Positions 25,673 through 35,901 of a stretch of DNA of 64,000 bases are shown here, piece after piece; the stretch's first letter is position 1, and the number at the start of each line of letters is the position of its first letter. The position numbers and the translations under genes are program-made. Location: contig CAJJCB010000018.1 in NCBI GenBank assembly GCA_905182565.1, positions 1 through 64,000 of the forward strand, in the 5' to 3' direction. The DNA comes from Acidimicrobiaceae bacterium. GTDB taxonomy: Bacteria; Actinomycetota; Acidimicrobiia; Acidimicrobiales; Poriferisodalaceae. Below the pieces are notes generated by a model. The model saw only the letters and a program-made list of their open reading frames with translations. It was not told where the DNA came from and made no database searches.

Positions 25673-26999
25673 TGATATTAGACGTCATCTTCAAGATACC
25701 GGTGAGCAGGTCGAGTTAAGTACAGGGGTGCTCGAGGAAATCCGAAAAAAGGCTACGAAAAGAATTCGGTTGAAAAAGCTGTTTACGAAAGGGATTATCA
25801 GTTTTGCGGGTGTTGTAATTATCGTAAGTGGAACATACACCTTTCTATCTTCCTCGAATGGATCTGAAAGTTTTGAAACCTCGTCCGAAGGTAACTTAAT
25901 CGGCGAAACAGATGCTTCGGAGATAGAAGAAAAAGAGCTTTCTGCTGCAGACACTTCAGAGCTGCAAGATGAAGTACAAAATATTGTGTCACCAAAAAAT
26001 CTTGATCAGAGCCCACCTGATGATCAGTCTTTAGCTGAAGAAGAGTCAAACCAGCTGATGAGCTGGATTCAAGTAACGGCTCCGATCCCTGGTTCTAAGA
26101 CGAAGTACTCATTCAGCGGAAATAACGTAGCCGCTCACTCGAATGATCTTTGGTTTATTTTGCAAGACTCTGACTGGGTGAAACTAAAGTTCCCCGCTGG
26201 TATTGAAGTAGTAGGAGTGCAGCTAGACACAACCGGAAATTGGTCTTCCGTTTTAGGATGGTCTGGGTCTAACTTATGTGACCGAGTTCTGGTAATAAAA
26301 GATAAGTATCGACATCCATCTCGTGAGTACAAAGATCCACTTTATTTGGCCACTGGTAGTGTCAGGCAAATTGAGACAGCGGCTTTGCGAGTCACTGAAG
26401 ACGAGATGACGATTTCAACTACGGAAAGAGTTCTGACGGACCCCTTGTGTCTGCTTAGGAGCCAAGGTTTAGATGCGGTAGAGGCACGCATAGACGGAGA
26501 GTACCTATATGCGACTGACCCGATTGAAGGCAAAGTAGTTTATTCACTCAAGGCGCTTGGTGTTGAAATAGATGAAGCTGCGCTCAGAGAGTCAGAAAAA
26601 ATGTATGTAGCTTTGTCGCGTTCAACGAATGGAGAAGGTTGGGCACGGCAGAAAATCTCTAGTGAAGTGTTGTTGAATATAGGGATAATTGCAGACAAAA
26701 TTGAAGTCGAAACAGAAAATCAGATAGTTCGAGATGGTCAAATTTTTGATCGTGCTGATATTTTCGGTTCGCTAAATGAAGACCAACGAAACTTAGATGC
26801 TCTCATAGATGGAGACACCTTAATAAAACTGGTTGTTCGAGGTGAACGTACTTTGTTAGATATGGGAGACTCTGAGCTAGGACTAATTGAATTGAGTGGG
26901 GGAGCTGCTAAATGGGGCAGACTAGATTGGGTTGGCAAAAAAGTTGGAGTAATCGTTAATACGGGTGGTAGCGAAACGTTATTCCTGTCGGGAAAGTAA
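25659..26999 (+). CDS. Single-pass membrane protein overlapping the ECF sigma gene, putative anti-sigma partner
   Basis: 446 aa. About 42 cytosolic residues, rich in charged helix (DDDIRRHLQDTGEQ... EEIRKKATKRIRLKK), precede one transmembrane segment near 46-64 (IISFAGVVIIVSGTYTFL). The rest, about 380 residues, is predicted outside, opening with an acidic low-complexity linker to about residue 125 and continuing into a beta-rich domain with one Cys pair (SNLCDR, DPLCLLRSQG). The 14-nt overlap with the sigma gene argues for a functional pair. The short N-terminus has no zinc-binding anti-sigma motif, so the role as regulator is inference. Confidence 0.75.
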   Translation: MGFDDDIRRHLQDTGEQVELSTGVLEEIRKKATKRIRLKKLFTKGIISFAGVVIIVSGTYTFLSSSNGSESFETSSEGNLIGETDASEIEEKELSAADTSELQDEVQNIVSPKNLDQSPPDDQSLAEEESNQLMSWIQVTAPIPGSKTKYSFSGNNVAAHSNDLWFILQDSDWVKLKFPAGIEVVGVQLDTTGNWSSVLGWSGSNLCDRVLVIKDKYRHPSREYKDPLYLATGSVRQIETAALRVTEDEMTISTTERVLTDPLCLLRSQGLDAVEARIDGEYLYATDPIEGKVVYSLKALGVEIDEAALRESEKMYVALSRSTNGEGWARQKISSEVLLNIGIIADKIEVETENQIVRDGQIFDRADIFGSLNEDQRNLDALIDGDTLIKLVVRGERTLLDMGDSELGLIELSGGAAKWGRLDWVGKKVGVIVNTGGSETLFLSGK

Positions 27000-27026
27000 T
27001 TCAGAAATTTGAAGAAGGAGATGGGT

Positions 27027-28391
27027 ATGACTGATCTTGGGCTGTTGTCTACGACAGAACAAATTGAGTTGATTCGAAAACGCGAGGTTACGAGTCAGGA
27101 GCTAACAGCTCACTACATAGACCGTATTGAGAGACTCGACCATGAAATTAATGCAGTTGTTACTCGTGATTTCGAACGGGCTTTAAGTGAATCTGAGCTA
27201 GCAGACGAGAAGACAAGCCGAGGAGAAACCTTAGGACCACTTCATGGTATTCCAATAACTGTGAAAGATGCGTTAGCGACCGAGGGGCTTCGATCAACCG
27301 GTGGAGCCCTAGAGCTTTCAGATAATGTGCCTAATGACGATGCCGCAGTTGTCAAAGCTGTGCGGGATGCTGGCGCTATTGTTATCGGTAAAACAAATTT
27401 GCCCAGGTGGTCTGGTGATATTCAGGCCTACAACGAAATATTTGGTACTACAAATAATCCCTGGGATCTAGAACGGGTTCCAGGAGGTTCATCTGGAGGT
27501 GCGGCAGCTGCAGTCGCCATGGGCTTCACTTCATTTGAAATAGGCACCGATATAGGTGGTTCGATTCGTTTCCCAGCTGCTTTTAACGGAGTCTGGGGTC
27601 ATAAGCCGAGTTTTGGCTTAATACCAACAACCGGGTACTTAGATTATGAAAATGGTGGTTTAAACGAAGCAGATATAAATGTGTTTGGACCAATAGCGCG
27701 GAGCGCTTCCGATCTGGACCTTCTACTAAGCATTATGGTTCGTAGTAAGAAACCCTGGGTAGTTCAGCTAACCGACCCTCCGACTGACATACGAAAATTA
27801 AAAATTGCTGCGTGGCTTGATGATGATTTTTGTCCGGTTGACGCAGAGGTTCTTGAGGCTGTTGATATAGCTGTTTCGGCCTTAGAAGCCGATGGATTCC
27901 ATGTAGACCGTGAAGCTCGGCCAGCTATAGATCCTGAAGAAGCAGCAATGTTGGGTCTGTGGTTAGTGCAACGAGCCACTTCTCAAAGCACTCAAAGTAA
28001 TGGCCCTGGGCATCGCATATGGTTAGACCATCATGTTCGACGGGAAGAAATTCGAAAAGCCTGGGAACAATTTTTTTCTTCGTACGATGCCATAATTCTT
28101 CCTGTATCTTTTGTGCCACCATTCCATCATCAACAGACTGGCGATTGGTCGAAGCGGACACTCTTGTGTAACGGCGAGGAGAGACCCTATCGAGATGTAG
28201 CTAAATGGACGACGATGGTAGGCATGGCTTACCTACCATCTACGGTTCCACCGATAGGAATTGGTGCGTCGGGCGTGCCAATCGGATGTCAAGTAGTTGG
28301 CGCATATGGTCATGATCGCCTGACGATTTCCCTTGCTTCCCATATCGGAGATTTAATGGGCGGTTTTAATGCCCCTCCACGCGCTTTGTAA
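27027..28391 (+). CDS. Amidase signature family hydrolase
   Basis: 454 aa when started at ATG 27027, which is 6 nt after AAGGAG; ATG 27021 touches that site and TTG 27009 is unlikely. The Ser-cisSer-Lys triad is visible as Lys in GIPITVKDALATEG, Ser in VPGGSSGGAAAAVAMG and nucleophile Ser in GTDIGGSIRFPAA. Hydrolyses an amide; substrate unknown. C-terminal region WTTMVGMAYLPSTVPPIG is typical. The final 26 nt overlap the helicase gene on the other strand. Confidence 0.9.
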   Translation: MTDLGLLSTTEQIELIRKREVTSQELTAHYIDRIERLDHEINAVVTRDFERALSESELADEKTSRGETLGPLHGIPITVKDALATEGLRSTGGALELSDNVPNDDAAVVKAVRDAGAIVIGKTNLPRWSGDIQAYNEIFGTTNNPWDLERVPGGSSGGAAAAVAMGFTSFEIGTDIGGSIRFPAAFNGVWGHKPSFGLIPTTGYLDYENGGLNEADINVFGPIARSASDLDLLLSIMVRSKKPWVVQLTDPPTDIRKLKIAAWLDDDFCPVDAEVLEAVDIAVSALEADGFHVDREARPAIDPEEAAMLGLWLVQRATSQSTQSNGPGHRIWLDHHVRREEIRKAWEQFFSSYDAIILPVSFVPPFHHQQTGDWSKRTLLCNGEERPYRDVAKWTTMVGMAYLPSTVPPIGIGASGVPIGCQVVGAYGHDRLTISLASHIGDLMGGFNAPPRAL

Positions 28392-31300
28392 GAAGCTGAA
28401 CATCTGCTATTGCCAGGTGTAGGTCATCCAGTCGTTCGACTCTAGCTGGCCCTCCGTCGGAAGAAAGAAACACAAGTTTCATTTCTTTGACGTGCTGCCC
28501 GGTTGTTGCCTCCACCGCAAAAGCGTAAGCGGCGCCTTGAAGGCGGTATTGCAAAACCTTGTCTTCAACGGTCAAATCGGTGATTTGATCTGTTTTGTAG
28601 TCGATAAGAATTAGGTCGTTATTATCATGTTCTTCGTACATCAGATCGATGTAACCCTCAAGAACAAGTCCATTAATTGGGGCAGCGACATAAAGCTCTC
28701 GCCAGTGGCGTTGCATAGCAGCAGACTTGATTACTTCTGTTTCCAGAGCGGATGTGACGAAAGCCTGTACCAGCTGAGATTGGTGACTTATCGATTCTGC
28801 AGCAGCTTGAGATGCTGATAGTGCTGCAATGTTTGTTCCCTTAGACAGGTCTATGGTTTGAAGCACTCCATGTACAGCTCGACCTAAGGCGCTGCCATAT
28901 CTGCCCTTTCTCCACGGTGTTTCCGATAAATCTTGACCGTGTTTATTAAGCCCTTCTTCGTTTTGGTTTTGAGTAACTGCATTTTTCCTAGATAGTCGAG
29001 TTATACCCGTAGGGCTAATCGAACGTAGCTGGTTTGGCCGGCTGAGGGCTATTGTTCGGCGTGCCTCCCATTCTTTACGACTAGGGCGGTTCGTCTGAAT
29101 GTCCTCGTCCTGTTTAATGACTGGTTGTGATGGCAGAGAAGGAACAGTAAAAGCTATTTCCGTATGGTCGACGCAGCCATCATAAATTAATTCTGCGGCA
29201 TTCATTTCGGAGCGAAGTATTTTTTTGTCACTTCGCTCGCTTCTATGAACTGAGACTATTAGATGATCAGATGCTCGAGTGCAAGCTACGTATAGAAGCC
29301 GAATTCTCTCAGCTTGCTCAAGAGATTTTTTTTCCTCGAGCCAGTTAGAAAATCCTGATGATTCAACTCCGGCCTTGCAGCGAATCATTGGGACAGATGC
29401 TTCTGGGGTAAATCCGACCTGCAAACCCCGGGACTTGTTGCTCTCTCCTGCTAGGCCTGCCACAATTGTTATAGGAAATTCGAGGCCTTTGGCAGCATGG
29501 ATAGTCATTATTCTTACTGAGTCATTATCAGATTCAGGGAGCACACTTTCTACTGCTCGACTGTTTTTGTCTGCTTGTGAACTTGCCCAACGTAAAAATC
29601 TATGAAGAGTGCCACCTGTTGTATCACTCCAGGCTCTGGCTTGGTCGACAACGTAACGAAGTCGACGTAAACTGTCCCGAGGCCTTTGACTAATCACTGA
29701 CTGCTCATAGAGTTGCTGGTCACCAATTAATTTCTCGATTAGCTCTGAAGGGGATAGTAAAGTTCGAAGAGAATAGAGAGAAGCTAAATGTCTAAGCCCC
29801 TTTAACGCTATGTTTGAGGCGTCATCGGTTTGGGTTTCTGGGAGTTCAGCGAAATTCCAGCTTCCATGCCCATTGACTCGGTATTGGTAAAGATCATCAT
29901 CTCCGCAACCGTAGATAGGTGAACGTAAGGCGCTGATGGTAGCGAGAAAATCTGTGGGGTCATTGATTGCTCGCAAACACATGATCAGGTCCCGAATTTC
30001 TCGACTTCGCCAAACAAGATTCGCGGACTCTAGTTGGTATGGAATACCGTACTTTGTAAATGCCTTCTCTAGCGAAGGTAGAGAACTTCTGCGTGGAACA
30101 AGTACTGCCATATCATTGAAGTTCGCTGGAGCCCATTCATTATTTCTTTGAACTGACCAGCGTTCTTGCTTTGCGGCAAGAATCGTGGCGCTAATGTCTG
30201 AAGCTTCTGCGGCTCGAATGGTATCGATCCTATCTTTTCTGACATGAGCCGATTGTCCGATCAAGCCGATACCTGGCCCATATGGCGCCGGATCTCTCAA
30301 AGGTACAAGGCTTTTGTATTCTGGCTGAGAACCAGTCTCGTATTCGATCAAGTTATTGAATACTGCGTTAATCCACTCAATGATTGGTGTGACGCTACGA
30401 AAGTTCGTAGATAGTTCTGTCACCTCAGTTGTGAATTTGTTACGCGCTTCAAGGAAAAGACCGATATCTGCTCGACGAAATCGGTAGATAGATTGTTTCG
30501 GATCACCGACAAAAAATAGTCTGCCAGGTTCCACAGAAAGACTCTGCCAAGAGCGTGATGAATCGCTGCTAGGCGAAGAAGCTATAAGAACTGCTAACTC
30601 TATTTGAATGGGATCAGTATCTTGGAACTCATCGAGAAGGAGACGCTGATATTTTGAATGTAAGACAGAACGAACGGCAGATCCATGCAGCGGGTCACGA
30701 AGAGTATTTCGAGCTAACACGAGCAGATCATGAAATTCGAGACAACCATTAGTTCGCCGGTCTATAGCTGAGCGAAGAGTAAAGTCTATGAGATGGGATA
30801 AAAATCGGTTTAAAATGGCATCGACGAATTGCTGGTGTCGTTGCTTTAGAAGAATGCGAAACTCAGCGTATTCGCTTCGAACAGAGTAGATATCATGCCA
30901 ATTCTTCTTCGCTCCTTTCGTATTTGCATTTTTGCTCAAAAGGGGAGTGCCGGATACTGCCTGATGTAAAATTTCTAGCTGACTGATGACATCGAAGGCA
31001 TTTTCTAAAGAATAAACAACCTGGCTAACTTTGGTTAGTAACTTAACCATTGAGTCTTTAGATGTATCGCCAAAGCAGCCATCGATTTGATTTATCAGGG
31101 CATGGCCTCGAGTTATGAGATCAGAAAAATCATCGGCGGGTAAGTCCGGACAACAAAACGGAGTAAGTAGGTCCCAGTTGGAATCCAGAGCCTTTGCTAT
31201 GTCAGTCAAATGCTGTACGGGCTTGAACTCGATAGCGTCCGCAAACAGAAGCGTTTCAGCCCAGTCTTCGTCCGCGAATAAGTCATCTAGAAGTCCTTCC

Positions 31301-31734
31301 ATGCGATATTGAAATGCGACTTGACTATTGATCTCATCAACTGTTTCAAAGCGCGGCGGCAAGTTTGCTTCGATCGGGAACTCGGCAAGAATTCGACGAG
31401 CAAACCCATGAACTGTGGAGATAGCAGCTCCATCTAAGTCATTGAGTGCGTTTTCAAAAAGCTCAAAGTTTTCATCGTCAGCGTTGGATCGAAGTTTTTC
31501 GAGTTGGATGCGAATTCGATGCTTAAGTTCTGCTGCTGCTTTCTCCGTGAAAGTTATAGCTGCAATGTTTCGGAGTGGGATGTTACTTGGCGATGAAACT
31601 AACGAGATAATTCTTTCGACTAATGAATGAGTCTTTCCTGAGCCGGCTCCCGCCTCAACGAAGAGAGTCTCATCAAGAGAACTAACTATCTGATTTCTTT
31701 GGTCCTTATCAAAAAGAATGGTGCTGTCAGTCAT
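28366..31734 (-). CDS. UvrD-like helicase with C-terminal RecB-type nuclease (AdnB/AddA-like)
   Basis: 1122 aa. Superfamily 1 motor: Walker A EAGAGSGKTHSLVERI near residue 30, Walker B LLLDEFQDTDPIQIELA near 365, motif III FFVGDPKQSIYRFRRAD, motif V IMTIHAAKGLEFPITIVAG and motif VI LLYVACTRASDHLIVS. The C-terminal PD-(D/E)XK nuclease has the His in GRAVHGVLQTI and the core LEGYIDLMYEE... LILIDYKTDQ. This is the processing machine that resects double-strand breaks for recombination. It overlaps the upstream nuclease-subunit gene by 8 nt. Size and order (1040 aa then 1122 aa) match mycobacterial AdnA-AdnB. Confidence 0.88.
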   Translation of the reverse strand: MTDSTILFDKDQRNQIVSSLDETLFVEAGAGSGKTHSLVERIISLVSSPSNIPLRNIAAITFTEKAAAELKHRIRIQLEKLRSNADDENFELFENALNDLDGAAISTVHGFARRILAEFPIEANLPPRFETVDEINSQVAFQYRMEGLLDDLFADEDWAETLLFADAIEFKPVQHLTDIAKALDSNWDLLTPFCCPDLPADDFSDLITRGHALINQIDGCFGDTSKDSMVKLLTKVSQVVYSLENAFDVISQLEILHQAVSGTPLLSKNANTKGAKKNWHDIYSVRSEYAEFRILLKQRHQQFVDAILNRFLSHLIDFTLRSAIDRRTNGCLEFHDLLVLARNTLRDPLHGSAVRSVLHSKYQRLLLDEFQDTDPIQIELAVLIASSPSSDSSRSWQSLSVEPGRLFFVGDPKQSIYRFRRADIGLFLEARNKFTTEVTELSTNFRSVTPIIEWINAVFNNLIEYETGSQPEYKSLVPLRDPAPYGPGIGLIGQSAHVRKDRIDTIRAAEASDISATILAAKQERWSVQRNNEWAPANFNDMAVLVPRRSSLPSLEKAFTKYGIPYQLESANLVWRSREIRDLIMCLRAINDPTDFLATISALRSPIYGCGDDDLYQYRVNGHGSWNFAELPETQTDDASNIALKGLRHLASLYSLRTLLSPSELIEKLIGDQQLYEQSVISQRPRDSLRRLRYVVDQARAWSDTTGGTLHRFLRWASSQADKNSRAVESVLPESDNDSVRIMTIHAAKGLEFPITIVAGLAGESNKSRGLQVGFTPEASVPMIRCKAGVESSGFSNWLEEKKSLEQAERIRLLYVACTRASDHLIVSVHRSERSDKKILRSEMNAAELIYDGCVDHTEIAFTVPSLPSQPVIKQDEDIQTNRPSRKEWEARRTIALSRPNQLRSISPTGITRLSRKNAVTQNQNEEGLNKHGQDLSETPWRKGRYGSALGRAVHGVLQTIDLSKGTNIAALSASQAAAESISHQSQLVQAFVTSALETEVIKSAAMQRHWRELYVAAPINGLVLEGYIDLMYEEHDNNDLILIDYKTDQITDLTVEDKVLQYRLQGAAYAFAVEATTGQHVKEMKLVFLSSDGGPARVERLDDLHLAIADVQLLTKRVEGH

Positions 31735-34700
31735 CGCTTCCTTCAGCTAGCTGAAGATAGTCAGCTAGCTCGATTGCTGAAGATTTGACTTCCCATTGTT
31801 TTTGAAGGTCCCCAGTTCCGTAACCATCAGGATCGCAGTAAGCGCAGTCTATGAATTCACCGTATGAAGCTACGTTGGCCGGTCGAGCGGGGAAAACGCC
31901 TGACTCTATGCCGATCACAATGCTTTCGATTACTGCATCAAATTTTTCGAGAACTGTATCGGTTATTTCATATCCAATTTCTTTCCACTCACCTTTTGCC
32001 TCGCTAGTAAACCAGTAGCTGACGTGTGTCGTGGTCTGTGGGTTAGGGAACATCTCACGCGCTGCTAATCCATAGATAGGTAATTGAAGTTTAGTTCCTC
32101 TCTGAGTTGGGTCTTGTTCGCTTAGACCCTTGAAATCCTTTGGTTTCCCAGTTTTGTAGTCAATGACGATTAGATTCCCGTCTGGTTTTTGTTCGACCCG
32201 GTCGGCGCTTCCACGAAACGACACTTTTTTACCTGAAGGAAGAAGCCGGTGGATTGGATGGCCTTCTCCGAACCTGAATTCTGATGCAATGATGGTTCCT
32301 ATATGTTGTCTTTTTGTATCATTTTTTAGAAGCTTTCGGAGGTCGTTAAGAATGGCTTCTCTATCGCGTGGCCAAAAAACTGGTCTGCCAGTAAGGCCTT
32401 TATCTTCTAGATCCTGAGCCACTTGACTGCCGATTTGACGCATTCGCGTAAACTCTGAATCTGAAAAATTATGGTGAGTGAGGCTCGGTGAGTTCTGATT
32501 GATGAGTTCTTGCAAAAATAAATCTGCGGCCTCATGAACCAGAGACCCACGATCTAATGCCGTAATGCGTAGTTCTGTTTCTGGGTGAGTGGTTTCTGTT
32601 ACTCCGAGAATGTGGCGCAAAAAGTAACTATGAGGGCATTTTGCCCAAGCCTCGAGACGAGTTGCAGAGATTATGTCGACACGAACCCCTTCCGGAGTGA
32701 TTACACCAGAAAGATTGCCGTCAAATCGAGTGAACTGAGAAGATTCGCGAGCCATCATCAACTGTCGACCTTTTTCAAAAGGGCTAAGAAGCTCGAGATT
32801 GTGATCAGCTACATCACCGGTTTCTTGTTTTAAAGACAGAAGCTCTGCGAGATTGTGCTCATTTGCCGTGGCTGGAAATTTTGAATTTCGTATGCCAGAT
32901 ATAAAGGACGGTATGAACTCTGCCCAGTCTTCTGAATCTTCTGTAAACGCTAGGTCCAGATTTGAGTTGCCGAGCTTAAGAGCTGAATCAATAACCCATC
33001 TCGATGGGTGCCGTTCTCCATTGCGACGAAGATCACCTCTAGGGAAAGAGAGGCTGCGGTATGGAGCCGTTGCTAAGCATGAAAGAAAGTTTCGATGATC
33101 TTTATGTAAGTCTTGGCTTCGCATCGGAAGAGCCTCGCCCAACAACTGTCTTTGCTGGTCTGCGAGCAAACCTTCGGTGCCTTGATTTGTTGGGAATACG
33201 CCTTCAGCCATTCCGAGCACGTGAACATAATCAAAATCGAAGCCTAGAGTTTGGTTAATTTTGCCGACGAAGACGCCATCACCCATTGTCCCTACACGAG
33301 TAGTCGTCTGATCTAATTCGAGCTCTAAAGTCCTCCGAAAAACATCTCGAGTGACTGATGTTTCGATATTTTCTAAATCGCGTAGCCGAGATAGAATGCC
33401 ATTTATTAATTCAGCAGAACGGAGCTCAGGTTCTGGTAGCTGGATGATGTCGTACGGACCTATATAACGGTCCAAAAGTTGTTGAAGCCAGATACACGCC
33501 GAGCGCCAACCTGGGACTAATTTCTCAAAGTTAGCTTGATCTGAGAGTTCAAGAATGAATTGGTGCAAGGCATTAGCTTCGTTACCTGCAGTCAGGTTCT
33601 CTTCCACTTTCGGATTTTCAGGGTCTCTATTTCTGAGGCGTTCTGATCGTTTGAGGGCTTCGTCGCGATGGCTAGCCAAAGCAGTGGTCCAATTATGGAT
33701 GCCCGCAACTACTCCTGCTGCTCTTGCCCTGCGTGCCCAAGCGACATCCGGAATGAGCTCCGACGAGTCTGGATTTAGGCGAATTGGAGCGCTTGAAAGA
33801 AGATCGAGAACATCATCTCGGCGAAACTGTTGATCTGAAATAGAAAGAAGACCAAGGGTAAATTTTCCAATCACGGATTCGCTTAACCGTCGCGAACTGG
33901 AGCCATTCCACCGAATCCCCGTCAGATCGAAGCGTTCATGGAGTAGCCGGCGGTAAGGCTCTTCGTGCGGGTAAACCACTGCTATTCGGTCAGGAGATAT
34001 TCCTTGATCTAATTGAGCAAGGACAGTTCGGGCTGCAAATCGGGTCTCATCATCCGGATCAGTCGTAGAGATAATGTGTTGAGCAAAAGGAGGAGTTGTA
34101 GAAGTGTTGGGGAGTTTAACTTCGAGCAGAGCGCAAGTTCGTCGCGCGTCTCTGTCGGCGTTGTGAACCCCAGTCATTCCAATGAGTACAGACACTTTAG
34201 ACCGTGAGCCAAGAGACTTAACTAAACCTGCAGCTAAGGCGCCGAGTTCTTGTGGCAGAAAAACTATTATCTCGCCATCAAGATCAGCCTCGTCGTTATT
34301 TACCAAGTGGCTAGCAGTGGTAAGCAAATCAAACTCGTCGTACCATTCTTGGCAAAGAGAAGCAGTAATTAGTCTATGTAATTTTACTATTTCGAAAGTT
34401 CGAATGTTTGAGGCGGCTAACTTGTCAAGTTGGTCGGAGTCAAGATCTCGCAACTCTCGATGAACATTTACCAAAGCGCGTTCTGTTGCACTGTGTTGTG
34501 TGACGCCAGCGAACATTCCGGGCTGATTAGCTAGAGCGTTGCGCACAGAGGCAGCAACTATTGCATTACTCACGGGCTTACGTCCGCTAGAGGTGAGAGC
34601 TGCAGAGGCCAATCTCTCGGCTAAATGAAATGGTGTTAAAAAATCTACAGCAATAACACCGGCACCAAGCTTGTATGTCGGACCGTGTTGGCCAGCGGCA

Positions 34701-34849
34701 AGCTGGCGGCGTATCGAAACTGACGCGTAGTTACTCGGAACTAAAACAGTGACTGAAGTAAGTGGGTCAAGTTGTTTAGCTTCAGCGATACATTTTGCTA
34801 GTTGCTCTGAAGCATTTTTGCCGAAGGAAACAACTTGGACTGTAATCAC
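31727..34849 (-). CDS. AddB/AdnA-like helicase-nuclease partner subunit
   Basis: 1040 aa, GTG start. No intact Walker A: the N-terminus reads VSFGKNASEQLAKC, so the motor is probably non-catalytic. Helicase-like architecture remains (PDRIAVVYPHEEPYRRLL, DYVHVLGMAEGVFPTNQG). The C-terminal RecB-type nuclease is intact: GSLVHEAADLF, FRGSADRVEQK and IVIDYKTGKPKDF. Cys in LEAWAKCPHSYFLRHI and two in FIDCAYCDPDGYGTGD are where the AddB iron-sulfur cluster sits, but the last ligand of the CxxCx5C pattern is Gly. Operon with the helicase. Confidence 0.82.
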   Translation of the reverse strand: MITVQVVSFGKNASEQLAKCIAEAKQLDPLTSVTVLVPSNYASVSIRRQLAAGQHGPTYKLGAGVIAVDFLTPFHLAERLASAALTSSGRKPVSNAIVAASVRNALANQPGMFAGVTQHSATERALVNVHRELRDLDSDQLDKLAASNIRTFEIVKLHRLITASLCQEWYDEFDLLTTASHLVNNDEADLDGEIIVFLPQELGALAAGLVKSLGSRSKVSVLIGMTGVHNADRDARRTCALLEVKLPNTSTTPPFAQHIISTTDPDDETRFAARTVLAQLDQGISPDRIAVVYPHEEPYRRLLHERFDLTGIRWNGSSSRRLSESVIGKFTLGLLSISDQQFRRDDVLDLLSSAPIRLNPDSSELIPDVAWARRARAAGVVAGIHNWTTALASHRDEALKRSERLRNRDPENPKVEENLTAGNEANALHQFILELSDQANFEKLVPGWRSACIWLQQLLDRYIGPYDIIQLPEPELRSAELINGILSRLRDLENIETSVTRDVFRRTLELELDQTTTRVGTMGDGVFVGKINQTLGFDFDYVHVLGMAEGVFPTNQGTEGLLADQQRQLLGEALPMRSQDLHKDHRNFLSCLATAPYRSLSFPRGDLRRNGERHPSRWVIDSALKLGNSNLDLAFTEDSEDWAEFIPSFISGIRNSKFPATANEHNLAELLSLKQETGDVADHNLELLSPFEKGRQLMMARESSQFTRFDGNLSGVITPEGVRVDIISATRLEAWAKCPHSYFLRHILGVTETTHPETELRITALDRGSLVHEAADLFLQELINQNSPSLTHHNFSDSEFTRMRQIGSQVAQDLEDKGLTGRPVFWPRDREAILNDLRKLLKNDTKRQHIGTIIASEFRFGEGHPIHRLLPSGKKVSFRGSADRVEQKPDGNLIVIDYKTGKPKDFKGLSEQDPTQRGTKLQLPIYGLAAREMFPNPQTTTHVSYWFTSEAKGEWKEIGYEITDTVLEKFDAVIESIVIGIESGVFPARPANVASYGEFIDCAYCDPDGYGTGDLQKQWEVKSSAIELADYLQLAEGSDD

Positions 34850-34962
34850 ATTTGAAAGATTAGCTTGAGGGTGACCGGTTAGAACGAACCTGATGTCTAA
34901 CTGTGGTCAAAGCAGGCTCAAATTCTTGCCCCCGCTTGTAGCTGCCTTGTTAGCTGAGCCGC

Positions 34963-35901
34963 TCATGTACCTACAAGGCGCTCTACGACTGGAGCGAGGT
35001 TATAGATTTCAGTTGAAGGAAAAACAATGTAACTAACACCATAAACTTCTCTACGATGTTGAAGTTGCTCACAGATGTCGTTCACGGTTCCAGCGAGAAC
35101 CAGCGGAATTTCGCGTGCTTGCTCCGGAGTAACTCCAAAAACAGGAGCTAAATTTTCAAAGAGCTCATCAGCTTCTTTGCTTGTTTGAGTAACGCTTACC
35201 ATAAAGGTGTTGATTTGGAGCTCTAGGTCTGCGAACCGATCTTCTGCCGCTTCCTCCACCCAAGTTCGGCGTTCGATAAATCTTTCGGCTAATGCTGACT
35301 GAGCTGTGTTAGCGCCGATTTCGCCGCTGTGCAGAGAGGCATTCAGACCGACAATATCTGCTCTTCGAGCCGCTTCTGTTAATACTTTTTTACCTCCACC
35401 ACCGATTATTAATGGGGGCCCTTTTTTGTTGAATGGCAAAGGAAAACCTGTGGCCTCTTTTATTTGATAGTGGTCGCCAGTGAAGGTAAAAACGTCCCCA
35501 GACCAAAGCATCTGAATTATTTCGATTGCTTCAATCATCCGACTTATTCGAATGCCTGGTCGGTCATAAGCTATTCCGGCAGTTAAGTAGTCGGCCTCCA
35601 TCCAACCGGCACCAATCCCGAATTCGACCCTTCCTTCAGAAGCAAGATCTAGAGTTGCGAGTTCTTTTGCGAGAACTAACGGATGCCGGTAATCAACGTC
35701 ATATACAAGAGAACCAACGTTAAGGATTTCGGTAGCCTCAGCAGCAATAGTAAGTGCAACTGTTGGTGACCACTGTTCATCGAAGTGGTCTGGACAGAAT
35801 ACAGTGCTGTAGCCGATCGCTTCTATTTCTTTAGCTTTAGAACGATACTCAGCTCCAGTAGCAGCTGATGGAAGTTGAATGCCAAAACGAAAATGTTTCA
35901 C
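34963..35901 (-). CDS. LLM-class F420-dependent oxidoreductase (MSMEG_2516-like)
   Basis: 312 aa luciferase-like barrel: FRFGIQLPSAATGAEYRSKA, IGYSTVFCPDHFDEQWSPT, DYRHPLVLAKELATLDLASE, RVEFGIGAGWMEADY and GPPLIIGGGGKKVLTEAARR. The opening pattern and the cluster of glycine residues resemble the MSMEG_2516 subgroup of probable F420-dependent enzymes. Substrate unknown. A 113-bp gap separates it from the AdnAB-like pair, and a 399-bp gap lies upstream of its ATG. Confidence 0.88.
   Translation of the reverse strand: MKHFRFGIQLPSAATGAEYRSKAKEIEAIGYSTVFCPDHFDEQWSPTVALTIAAEATEILNVGSLVYDVDYRHPLVLAKELATLDLASEGRVEFGIGAGWMEADYLTAGIAYDRPGIRISRMIEAIEIIQMLWSGDVFTFTGDHYQIKEATGFPLPFNKKGPPLIIGGGGKKVLTEAARRADIVGLNASLHSGEIGANTAQSALAERFIERRTWVEEAAEDRFADLELQINTFMVSVTQTSKEADELFENLAPVFGVTPEQAREIPLVLAGTVNDICEQLQHRREVYGVSYIVFPSTEIYNLAPVVERLVGT

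Noticed and set aside
32585-34463. Several 60-90-codon plus-strand ORFs inside the helicase-nuclease genes
   Set aside because: They are antisense shadows of the AdnAB-like pair, without ribosome sites or recognisable domains.
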